A DNA stretch of 64,000 bases, taken from the NCBI GenBank assembly GCA_034096865.1, contig JAWQFJ010001305.1, forward strand, positions 98,396 through 162,395. Direction: 5' to 3'. Under the pieces are notes generated by a model. That model was not told where the DNA came from, searched no databases, and saw nothing but the letters and a program-made list of their open reading frames with translations. Made by a program: the position numbers and the translations under genes. Shown one piece after another: positions 40,225 through 52,500 of the stretch (its first letter is position 1; the number at the start of each line of letters is the position of its first letter). Source of the DNA: Theodoxus fluviatilis (taxonomy: Eukaryota > Mollusca > Gastropoda > Cycloneritida > Neritidae).

Positions 40225-43200
40225 GTGAGAAAATCTGAATGATTGTGTTTGGTGGAAGTGAGCTATCTATGAACGATGCTTTTCTTTGGACTTGTCAAGT
40301 TGTATCTAATGACTCTCTAAGTCTCTTGTGGTCTTGCAAAAAGCAGAATAACATCAGAGCAGAGATGCATCTAACTGCTGAACACATTTGTGACGTGTGT
40401 TCTGTTAATGAGTCTTAGGAAAGGATATAAGGAAAGTTGTCGTTCGCGGATGCCATTAAAAAGTGTGCTCTCTGTTTGCCTGGAATAGTTTCGGAATATG
40501 CCAGAGACTGTCACTGCAGCGCACAGCGCCTAATAATAATTTTCCGTCAATATCATCGAGACATATATATAGCAAACAAAGTTTATACTGTCTTCCTCCC
40601 ACCCGCCACTCCCATTCTTCGCTTTCTTTGAAAAGTAATGGTCTGGTTTTCAGGATATCAACATCAGATGTGTTCAATATAAAAATTATAAGATATCGAG
40701 GAGCAGTATGGATTTCTATCAAACAATCAGAAAAGCAGACCAGGATGACATGACTTTTAAATAAGTAATTGCTATCATGCTAGGTAATTATTATATTTCA
40801 TCATCATATTAATTTTCATGGGAATACAGAAAACAGATCTCCACATGTGAGCAATGGTAAATGTCTGTCAGCCACTAACTCTTCCTTCATGCTTGTCCAT
40901 TAGTGTCCACAATGATCATTCAGTCATCCAAGGCATGAGGGGATGCCCACACCATTCCAGACGTTAGCATGAACTACAACCCAAAGCTCAACATGTAAGT
41001 CTTCTTCTCTTGATTGGGATGGAGCAGGATGAGAAATAATTAATGGCTGCTTTGAAAGGATGCTCAGTGGTAATTGGATTTGTTTTGCAGATTTTCAGAC
41101 TTTTCCCACAAGAGCACTCACTTGCAGAACCTCTTCCAGTACTTGAAACATATACATGTACAGAAGGATTATTTGTGTGCCTTTATCCTTGATTTACCAA
41201 TGCACTCATGTCGTCCAAAAGAAAAGTGCATGGTTTTTGTTTTCTCTGTGCTTCCAGCATTTGGTCAGTATGCTTCGACCCCAGTGGCACGCAGATGATA
41301 GTGGCAGCAGGCAACCGGGTGCTGGTCTACGATCCGTCAGATGGAACCATGATCCAACCCCTCAAGGCTCACAAGGACACAGTCTATTGTGTGAGCTATT
41401 CCAAGAATGGCAAACGATTTGCATCTGGCTCAGCTGACAAGAGTGTCATCATCTGGACCAGCAAGCTGGAGGGAATCCTTAAATACACGTAAGATTAATG
41501 TACATCTCCTCATGCTTCTTAACTCATTGAGGCCGGAGTTTTCTCTGGTTCTGCATTCCCTTAGCGCCGCTTGGTCACTGTAGTGCCAAAACCAAATACC
41601 CACTTCCACGCTGGCCAGTCACTGTAATGCCAGTGAGTGACCCGCATGGGTCTGGCCTCAGAATCCTTGTTTATCACAGAGCCTGGCCCTGACCGTGAGA
41701 ACCTGTCCCCCCTCCCCACGATGCAGAACATGCTGACGCATGCATTAACACATCTGGTCTCAGAAATCCCCTGGGTTTTCACTCTAATTTGAGATGGTGA
41801 TGCAGGAGGAAGGAGAAGTCTAAAAATATTCCGGCAGTAGGGGATCCCAGTACACTCAAAACTCTGGCTCCACAGGGAGTGTAGGGTTTTGGCACTACAG
41901 TGACCAGCCGGCGCCAAGGGGTTAATGTTCTTAAAAAAGTGAGTATGAATTCCATAAAGATACAACCCGTTAATGCTGTGTTTTTATATGTCAGGTGGCC
42001 TTCCTGGTAGAGGGTTTGTCATGGATGTACACATTATTGCTGTGATTGTTGTCATTATCAATAATGGTAACTTGATTTTTCATTAACCCTTTTCTGACTA
42101 GGATTGTCTTAATGTTTGGGATGAGGGAGAATGAAAAAAATGCGCATATATATGCAAGATTTGGGAATTATTTGCTTTGTTTTCTTCTTTGTGTTTGAGA
42201 TGTTTATTTCTTTCTGCCAGACAGTTGCAACAGTATCATACAATGTCTGCAGTGGCTAGCAAGTAACCCACAGTTTTATAGCTTACAAAGTCTGACATTC
42301 AGTCCAGTGCTGTATTCCAGTGTTTGATTCATACACCCACCGATGCCATAGAGAACCTGATCCACAACAGAGCAATGCATGACAGTTTGAGTCATTAACC
42401 CATTGCTTACGCAGCGCAAGGACGTGTTGCGATAACGCCAACACCCGTTGGCTACGTAGCGCAAGTACGTGTTGCGGTCGCTGTAATGCATTTTTCCTAT
42501 CTCCGTGTCTGTTTCAAGGGAAGTAAATCGTACAGCTCTTTATTCTCTGTCCAGTGTGTGTTCGCTGGAGTTACCTTTTCTTTAGTATAGTCCCCGTGAG
42601 AAAGCTAGATGTAGTAGAAGCTACGCTCACCCTACGTCGGGTTTATGCGCTTGTCGACATGGCGCCGCGTTGTCGAAAGGTGATCGATCGGTGATGAAAA
42701 TGACGAAGTATTAGAAGTGTGGATGGAAGAAGGGTCTGATATTGAAGATGTAGGTGGATATTGGACTTTTGAAGAAGATCTTTATGATTCTGATGCGGAA
42801 ATAGTCCCAGTCAACGAGAATGAAGCGGTGGCTGACAGCGAAGACGAATCGATTTCGTGGCTGAAAGCGAAAACGAATTGACTTCGTCGCCGTCGCGTCA
42901 GAAAGAGAGGAAGAGATAGAAACGGTTTTTACAACAGACACAGACATCGATTCGGATGCAGAGGATGCCGAAAACCTTCTCTACTCCTCCAATGAACTGT
43001 ACCACACAAAAGAGGACTATGCTGAGTAGGGTGCCTTCTTTCTCTCAGGTCATTTGAGACTTTTCTTCTATTCAAACAGAGACAGATTGCAGTGAGTAAG
43101 TGTATATTTTCTGATTTCCCCTCTCTGACTTGCTAAAAAAAATCTTTTTCAAGCATTTTTTTATCCTGTAGTCAATCATTCATCAATATAGTTTGATGTG

Positions 43201-43561
43201 GAAATACTGATTTCAGAACTGTTGTGCAAAATTTATCTCTTGACTATTATTACAATACATTAGGTGTAAAAAAAAAAGAAAATCAAAATTGCATGTACCT
43301 GGTGTTAAAAAACAAATTTCCCCAATTTTCTTACTGCATATTGTAACTATCCAGCACTTCAGCTAGAAAGTGCAAATGATTATCTTTCTTGTGGTACCAA
43401 CCATTAAACAGTTATTCTAAATTTGGACTTTGTGTGATTTTTTGAAAACTTGCAAAAACACTGCGTACACAGGTAAAGTTCCTAATGCTATCCCTGCGTA
43501 AGCAATGAGTTAAAACACTGACACTTTGCAGAGTCTGGCCCACAGCCCAATGAAGTAAGGC

Positions 43562-43596
<35 letters not shown>

Positions 43597-46500
43597 AAGT
43601 TGTGGTTATGGTAACCTGACTGATCTTTTTTTTCTCCTGCCGACCCTAAACTTGTTAAAAAATCGTGCCCCCAAAATTAATAACTTTGATGGTAAGAAAC
43701 AAACTATGCTGTCTCATCTTCCATGCCTTATGCATACTCAGCAAGTCCACTATTTATGTTTTAAAAAGTGTGTTCAGCAAAATAGAAACTTCAATTATGA
43801 TCATTCTGGCCTCTTCTATTAAAACAATTCATGTATTATAAGTAAAAAAGTTCAGGTTGACCTACTGACCCAATTTTTATTGTTGCAATGTTACTGTAAC
43901 CACAACTATTATTTCTTTTGGCCGTATGCAGTGTTGTGTATCACAGATGTGTTTCCATCCTGCAGGCACAACGATGCCATACAGTGTCTGTCATACAACC
44001 CAGTATCTCACCAGCTGGCCAGTTGTGCCATCACAGACTTTGGTGAGTTTGTCCATTCCCTCCCCCGCAGAGATGGCCGTCTTGTGTGCAAGATGCACAG
44101 AAGGATAGCAGTACCTGAGGCTGGGTTGCAGTCTGTGCAAGATGCTTTGATGAAAAGTTTGATTTTATCTTAAGAGTGTAACCCTGCTTCAAGCTGTATG
44201 TGTGGTTTTCTCAAGTCAGATCCACTAAGAGAGCAAGGTATTCTCTGGTCAACAGTAACTTGCTGATGAGAGTTTTTCCTACAATTTTTGGTTCTGAGAG
44301 TGGTTGATTTTTTTACTCACATGCGAAGCAAAAGTGAGTCTATGTACTCACCCGTTTCGTCAGGCCGGGCGGCCGGGCGACCAAAAACTTTAACGTTGGA
44401 TTTTTCTTGGAGTCTATTAAGTCTATCAATACCAAATGTGGCATGATGGTGTATGATGACAAGGCCTAAAAAACATACATAGTGACTTGTCCTTGCTTCA
44501 AGGTCAAGGTCGCAGGGGCCATAAATGTTGTCTAAAAAACAGTCATTTTTCACATTTTCTCAATTTTCTCTGAAGTTTTTAAGATTGGATACCTGACCTA
44601 TATATGGTATATAGGGCAAAGTAAGCCCTATCTTTTGATACCAGTTTGGTTGACCTTGCTTCAAGGTCACGGTCACAGGAGCTCTTCAAAGTTGGATTGT
44701 ATACATATTTTGAAGTGACCTTGACCCTGAACTATGGAAGATAACTGTTTCAAACTTAATAATTATGTGGGGCACATGTTATACTTTCATCATGAGACAC
44801 ATTTGGTCACATATCATGAAGGTCAAGGTCACCTTGACCCTTATGAAATGTGACCAAAATGGGGTAGTGAACCACTAAAAGTGACCATATCTCATGGTAG
44901 AAAGTGCCAATAAGCACCATTGTGCTTCCTATGTCTTGAATTAACAGCTTTGTGTTGCATGACCTTGGTTGACCTTGGGTCAAGGTCACATGTATTTTGG
45001 TAGGAAAAAAGTGTAAAGCATTTCTTAGTGTATGATGTCATTGATAGGTTTACTTGTTTGACCTTGACCTTGAAGGTCACCTGAAGGTCAAGGTCATATA
45101 AAGGTCAAGGTCAAGCATGTGAGTCGTATGGGCTTTGCCCTTCTTGTTTGTGTTAGAGCTGTTTCCAATGGGTTTTTTGGGGATGAGAAACATATTCCAG
45201 TCTATTAATAACATAATTAATTTTTCCCCAGTCCTCAGTATTGCATTTGAAGGTTGTTTTTGATTTTGAGACTTGATGCTTGTCAATGGAAAAGATAGAG
45301 TGGAACGACACTGTAGTGATAAGAAAACCTGAGTGGTCTTCCTTTGCCTAGGGCTGTGGTCTCCTGAGCAGAAGAGTGTAGCCAAGCACAAAGTCAACAG
45401 CCGCATCACCTGCTGCAGCTGGACCAATGACGGCCAGTATCTGGCTCTTGGCCTCTACAATGGCTTGGTCAGCATCAGAAACAAGGTGAGAGGATACCAT
45501 TCCTGGTTGCAGAGAGAGGAGGCATTCCTTCCCTCTGCCTCCCTGCCTGTACCTTTTAACATACAGCTTTAGTTTTGGATCCTGGATTACAAACTGCCAG
45601 TTGTGCATGTCTGCAGTTGAAAAAGTGCATTTCATGTTGAGCTAAATTTCTTAGAGGGAGGAAAAAAGAAAATGGGTTTCAGCAGGTGGTAGAAGAGGAA
45701 ATGATATTTAGTGATGAGGAACTGATCATGCGGCACTGCTTGTACGTATGGATTGATATATTGATGAGTGCTGTTTGTGTTACATCACCATGCAAAGGTG
45801 CCTGGTGACGGAAAAGGAGTTTGGATGAGGCTGTTTTACAGTTGTCCCGAGTCCATATTTCGAGTTGTCTACTCTTTATTGACAATTTAGATTTTGTCAC
45901 TCTGCATCTAATGTTTGCATCTTTCACTGAAATCTGTTGTATTGTTTTAGTGTTCTTATCATTTTGTGTAAACTTGTGCATTGAGGGAGTTTTAAAGAAT
46001 TTTGATCTATTAGGGCAATGAGCCTTAAATTGAAAGAAGTTGCTTTTTTTCAGCCTACTACTTCTAAACTTTTGACAGGAACTTGGCCAACCATGCACTG
46101 AGTGATGTGTATTTCAGAGTGGAGAGGAAAAGGTGAAGATAGAGAGGCCTGGTGCAACCACTGCCCCCATCTGGTCCCTGTCTTGGAACCCCTCCAGGTA
46201 AATTTATTTCCGCTTCTTTTTTCATGTCCAGTCTGTTGCTGTTGCTTTGTAGCATTGCAAGACATTTTGCTTGTTTCTTTGCCTGTTGATTGGGGTAAGC
46301 ATGTGTGTGCATGCCTATGTGTGTCTGTTTTTGTGTGTGTTAGAGAGAGAACCAGACCTGGGTACTCGTACCAATTATGCGTATTAATACGGGAGAAAAA
46401 AATGGAATACGAAAATTACGCATGCCTCTGAAAAAATACGGTGAAAAAATAAATGCAGCTTGTGCGTATTCGTAAATGTGCAATTTCGCATGATAAAGTG

Positions 46501-49500
46501 CATGTCTGGCACAGAGAGCTGGTCATGACTCTTTGCCATGGAGCAGTTTGTATCCGGCAGTTTCATTGGTCGACAGTAATCGACTGACCATTCAGGGCCA
46601 ATCATAGTGCTCCTACCAACAACGCTCTGTTTCCGGAAAAGTTTGAGTGGCACTCACAGTCTGTGAGAAAGCTCACAGTCACCATGCCAAAAAGAAAAGG
46701 AATTTTGCCTCCAAGCAGCGCAAAAAAGACAAAGCGAGATCAGGTTTTTCTGCCAAAGTATCGGCGAAAGATGTGCATCATGCGAGATGCAATTATTGCA
46801 ACTGTGACTTCAGTATTTCCCATTCTGGATACTTTGACATCGCCCGTCACTGTTCTAGGAAAGATCACAAACAAGTCGAGGCAGAAAAGGAAAAAGCAGG
46901 CATTCCGAAGCTGGACAATTTTCTTGTTTCAAAGTCTGTAACATCGGGAGAGGAGAAAAACGCACAGTAAAATAATACGCACAGTAAAAAAAAATACACA
47001 TATGATATCTGAACCAGTGAGTACGCAGAGGCAAAATTTGGGGTACCCAGGTCTGGAAAACTAGTTTGCCCTAATGCTTGAAATTGTATTTTAAGTTTTG
47101 AAATTGTTGCCATTGAAACTTTGCTGAAGGTTTACTTTGTTTCCACAGAGAGGAGCCTTATGATGTGCTGGCTATAGCAGACTGGGGACAGAAACTTGCC
47201 TTCTACCAGCTCTCTGGCAAGCCTGTAAGTCCCTCATCTGTCTCCCCCTCTATCTGCAGCAGCCATTGATAGATTTGAACTGACCCCAAGTCTGTTTGAC
47301 TCATAAGTTTAAGGAATGCACTGGAATGTAGCTTACTCTCAAGGGAGAAAGTGGCACTACTATAGTGTGTCTTGTTCAGTGGATCCAGAGTGACTTAGGA
47401 TCTTTGGCTGCAGTTTTTGACTCACATGCGAAGCAAAAGTGAGTCTATGTACTGAGCCGTGTCGTCCGTCCGTCCGGGCGTCCGTCCGGGCGTCCGGGCG
47501 TAAAAAACTTAAACGTTGGATTTTTCTCGGAGACTATTAAGTCTATCAACACCAAATGTGGCATGATGGTGTATGATGACAAGGCCTCAAAAAACATACA
47601 TAGTGACTTGACCTTGCTTCAAGGTCAAGGTCACAGGAGCCATAAATGTGGTCTCAAAAACAGTCATTTTTCACATTTTCCCAATTTTCTCTCATGTTAT
47701 TAAGAATGGCGACCTTAGCTACAAGTGGTATATAGGTCAAAGCAAGCCCTATCTTTTGATACCAGTTTGGTTGACCTTGCTTCAAGGTCAAGGTCACAGG
47801 AGCTCTTCAAAGTTGGATTGTATACATATTTTGAAGTGACCTTGACCCTGAACTATGGAAGATAACTGTTTCAAACTTAATAATTATGTGGGGCACATGT
47901 TATACTTTCATCATGAGACAAATTTGTTCACATATCATCAAGGTCAAGGTCACTTTGACCCTTATGAAATGTGACCAAAATGGGGTAGTGAACCACTAAA
48001 AGTGACTATATCTCATGGTAGAAAGTGCCAATAAGCACCATTGTGCTTCCTATGTCTTGAATTAACAGCTTTGTGTTGCATGACCTTGGATGACCTTGAC
48101 CTTGGGTCAAGGTCACATGTATTTTGGTAGGAAAAATGTGTAAAGCATTTCTTTGTGTATGATGTCATTGGTAGGTTTAGTTGTTTGACCTTGACCTTGA
48201 AGGTCACCTGAAGGTCAAGGTCATATAAAGGCCAAGGTCATATAAAGGCCAAGGTCATATAAAGGTCAAGGTCAAGCATGTGAGTCGTATGGGCTTTGCC
48301 CTTCTTGTTTTCTTTTGAAGTTAATTGTGTCTTTATCCACTGTTCATGGAGCACCAGAGGAAGGGAGAGAGAAGAAATTAAACTACTGATAACTGCAGGC
48401 AAATATGACATTCACATGCCAATGGTGTAATGCACTGCTGAGTACCTGATTTAGATGTACATGTATCTGGTGTCATGGCTGGATGGCCAAGAAAAGGTTT
48501 CCCACCAGGGTGAGCCACTCAGAAGAGATTACCAGGTGTGACTGCATGCTCTGTAGTTTCTGACCTGGGTGATAATAGCAACCCCATATATATTTTGTTG
48601 TTTTTCTCATTCTCTAAGGCCAAAATAAAGTTGTGGTTACAGTAACATGGTCAAAAAAGGGTGGGTAAGGGGGTGGTAGGCAGGCCTGAGCTTTCATTTA
48701 ATTAAAAAATGTTGTTTTGTAAGAGGCCAAATTGAACATAAATCAAGTTTCTCTTTTGCTGGAAATTTTTTTCTCTCAAAATTTAAGTAGTGGATTCCGT
48801 GAGTACTTGTAGGGCAGGGGAAATGGAATGGCGCACAGTTTGTTGTTTACCGACAATTAAAAAATTTTCATGATGAAAAAAAGTTTAGGATTGGCAGGGG
48901 AAAAAATGATTGGTTGGGTTACCATAACTACAACTTTTTCCTTTTTTAACTCACATGCGAAGCAAAAGTGAGTCAATGTACTCACCTGTTTCGTCCGTCC
49001 GGGCGTCCGTTTAAAACTTTAACGTTGGATTTTTCTCGGAGACTATTAAGTCTATCAACACCCAATTTGGCATGTTGGTGTATGATGACAAGGCCTCCAA
49101 AAACATACATAGTGACTTGACCTTGCTTCAAGGTCAAGGTCGCAGGGGCCATAAATGTCTAAAAAAACAGCCATTGTTCACATTTTTGACTCACATGCGA
49201 AGCAAAAGTGAGTCTATGTACTCAGCCGTGTCGTCCGTCCGTCCGGGCGTCCGGGCGTAAAAAACTTAAACGTTGGATTTTTCTCGGAGACTATTAAGTC
49301 TATCAACACCAAATGTGGCATGATGGTGTATGATGACAAGGCCTCAAAAAACATACATAGTGACTTGACCTTGCTTCAAGGTCAAGGTCACAGGAGCCAT
49401 AAATGTGGTCTCAAAAACAGTCATTTTTCACATTTTCCCAATTTTCTCCCACGTTATTGAGAATGGCGACCTTAGCTACAAGTGGTATATAGCCCTATCT

Positions 49501-52500
49501 TTTGATACCAGTTTGGTTGACCTTGCTTCAAGGTCACAGGAGCTCTTCAAAGTTGGATTGTATACATATTTTGAAGTGACCTTGACCCTGAACTATGGAA
49601 GATAACTGTTTCAAACTTAATAATTATGTGGGGCACATGTTATACTTTCATCATGAGACACATTTGTTCACATATCATCAAGGTCAAGGTCACTTTGACC
49701 CTTATGAAATGTGACCAAAATGGGGTAGTGAACCACTAAAAGTGACTATATCTCATGGTAGAAAGTGCCAATAAGCACCATTGTGCTTCCTATGTCTTGA
49801 ATTAACAGCTTTGTGTTGCATGACCTTGGATGACCTTGACCTTGGGTCAAGGTCACATGTATTTTGGTAGGAAAAATGTGTAAAGCATTTCTTTGTGTAT
49901 GATGTCATTGGTAGGTTTAGTTGTTTGACCTTGACCTTAAAGGTCACCTGAAGGTCAAGGTCATATAAAGGTCAAGGTCAAGCATGTGAGTCGTATGGGC
50001 TTTGCCCTTCTTGTCTCAATTTTCTCTGAAGTTTTTGAGATTGGATACCTGACCTATATATGGTATATAGGGCAAAGTAAGCCCTATCTTTTGATACAAG
50101 TTTGGTTGACCTTGCTTCAAGGTCAAGGTCACAGGAGCTCTTCAAAGTATCATGCCAGTAAATGAAACATGTTGAAGAATTATATTTTGATGGTAAAATA
50201 AAGACTTTTGTGTTATGTATTGTTTCAAAAGCTCCCTGTAATTAGTGTTAATTGCCTCATTTTATCCGTAATAAACACACCTAAACCCTTGCAGAACCCC
50301 TTCATGTTATATACCGTTAGAAAGACCGCTCTCTCGGCGTTCCCGCTCTGTGGATGTCGAAGAAAAATAATGTCAGCTATTTTTGGAAATGGAGTTTGAA
50401 ATACCGTTGCTAAGGTGTTTAATGTCTGAAGAGGGTAAATTTTCTGAGACCGTTTTTTCAAAATGACCGATGCTTCAGTACCCAACTTGAAATGCCTGTA
50501 ACTTCTATTCTAATTAACTCACACTGTTCATTCTTATATCAAAACAAACAGAAATGAATGCAGAATTCAAAAATATTAAAACCCTATTTTGTCCAAAAAT
50601 CGACTTAGCACTGGTTTTGTCGTGGCTGGTCACATATTTTGAAGTGACCTTGACCCTGAACTATGGAAGATAACTGTTTCAAACTTAATAATTATGTGGG
50701 GAACATGTTATACTTTCATCATGAGACACATTTGGTCACATATCATGAAGGTCAAGGTCACTTTGACCCTTATGAAATGCGACCAAAATGGGGTAGTGAA
50801 CCACTAAAAGTGACCATATCTCATGGTAGAAAGTGCCAATAAGCACCATTGTGCTTCCTATGTCTTGAATTAACAGCTTTGTGTTGCATGACCTTGGATG
50901 ACCTTGACCTTGGGTCAAGGCCACATGTATTTTGGTAGGAAAAATATGTAAAGCATTTCTTAGTGTATGATGTCATTGGTAGGTTTAGTTGTTTGACCTT
51001 GACCTTGAAGGTCACCTGAAGGTCAAGGTCATGCAAAGGCCAAGGTCAAGCATGTGAGTCGTATGGGCTTTGCCCTTCTTGTTTTACCTAATCTTGTTCA
51101 ACTTTTCCACACATGAAAAAAATTATACCTCTTGCTATGAATTTGACATTCTGTGTTTACTATATTCATGGGAGATAGCTATGCTTTTTCTGAGGATATG
51201 AACCTGTAATAATTATTGTGGTAGTGGTAATAGTAACAGACAGTATAGTAGCCAGAGAAGTAGCAATAGTAGCAACCGTTATTGTAGCAGCAGCAATAGT
51301 AGTGATAGTAGTTGTTGTGAGACTAGTAAGTTGAAGGAAAAGTAGCCCTGCTAGCAATAGTAATAGAAATAGTACTAATACAAATGATAGCAATACTAGG
51401 AGTAGTGATGGAAGTAGTAGAAGTTTGAGTAATGATGTTGACTGTGAGTTGTCCTTTGTCATGCCTACAGCTGGGCAAAGACAGACAGCTGGGCTACGAC
51501 CCTTGCGTGGTCAGCTGGTTTTCCCGCGGTGAGTACGTAGTGATTGGCGGCTCCAACAAGCAATGCTCGCTGCACACCAAGGAGGGGGTCAAACTTGGGG
51601 TCATCGGGGAACAGACTTCATGGGTGTGGTGCAGCGCTGTCAAGCCCGACTCAAACTACGTGGTGAGTGCTGTGTGGTGGTTGTAAAGAAGATACTGGTG
51701 ATGATGATGGTACTGAATGCTTCAGTCTTGATGCAGAAAGGAAGAAGAAGAAGAAGAAGAAGAAGAAGAAGAAGAAGAAGAAGAAGAAGAAGAAGAGGAG
51801 GGGGAGTGGAGTTTTATGTCCTATTAGCCTTTGTAGGCCATGTGAGGCCGTTTTATTAAAAAAATTATTGGAGCTGGTTAAAAATAGAGCAAGTCAAGTT
51901 TCCATTTCTCCAGCTGTATGTCTTTCATAAATCACATCAGGAGACATGGTGAGTCTATTCTTACCTCCATCCAACAGCAGGTTGATGAAGAAGGAGGAGG
52001 AGAGGAGAAGAAAGAAAGAAAGAAAAGTGATGATTATGGTTATAGTGGTGAATATGGTGGTGATGATAATGTTGATGATAATGATGATGATAATGATAGT
52101 AGGGATGATGATAAAATCCTGCTGTATGATCTTAGTATAGTAAGTGTGTTTTCTGACTTTGGAGAGCATATTTTGGTCCTGTTGCTACTATTGATGAATT
52201 GTTATTCCAACTACCTTTGCCTGGTGTTATAGATGTGAAACATTAACTCCATTGAAGTAGGAAATGATGTCTGGAGGAGGAGGAGGAGGAGGAGGAGGAG
52301 GAGGAGGAGGAGGAGGAGGAGGAGGAGGAGGAGGAGGGGGAGGAGGAGGAGGGGGAGGAGAAGAAGAAGAAGAAGAAGAAGAAGAAGAAGAAGAAGAAGA
52401 AGAAGAAGAAGAAGAAGAAGAAAATTTGATCATTATGATGACAACTATGATAATCTTGGCTACAGAAACAATCCCAGCAGAGATAGAGTAAGTGTGTTTC

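Larger units (their letters stand above)
48949..51082 (+). mobile_element. Helentron-like repeat, copy 7, host of two nested insertions
   Basis: Parts 48949-49186, 50015-50148 and 50632-51082 join into one ordinary copy. It is broken first by another complete copy (49187-50014) and then by an unrelated ~480-bp insertion (50149-50631). Confidence 0.85.

Noticed and set aside
46345..47063. 8-bp target duplication around the hAT-like element
   Set aside because: GAGAGAAC and GAAAACTA do not match well enough to claim.
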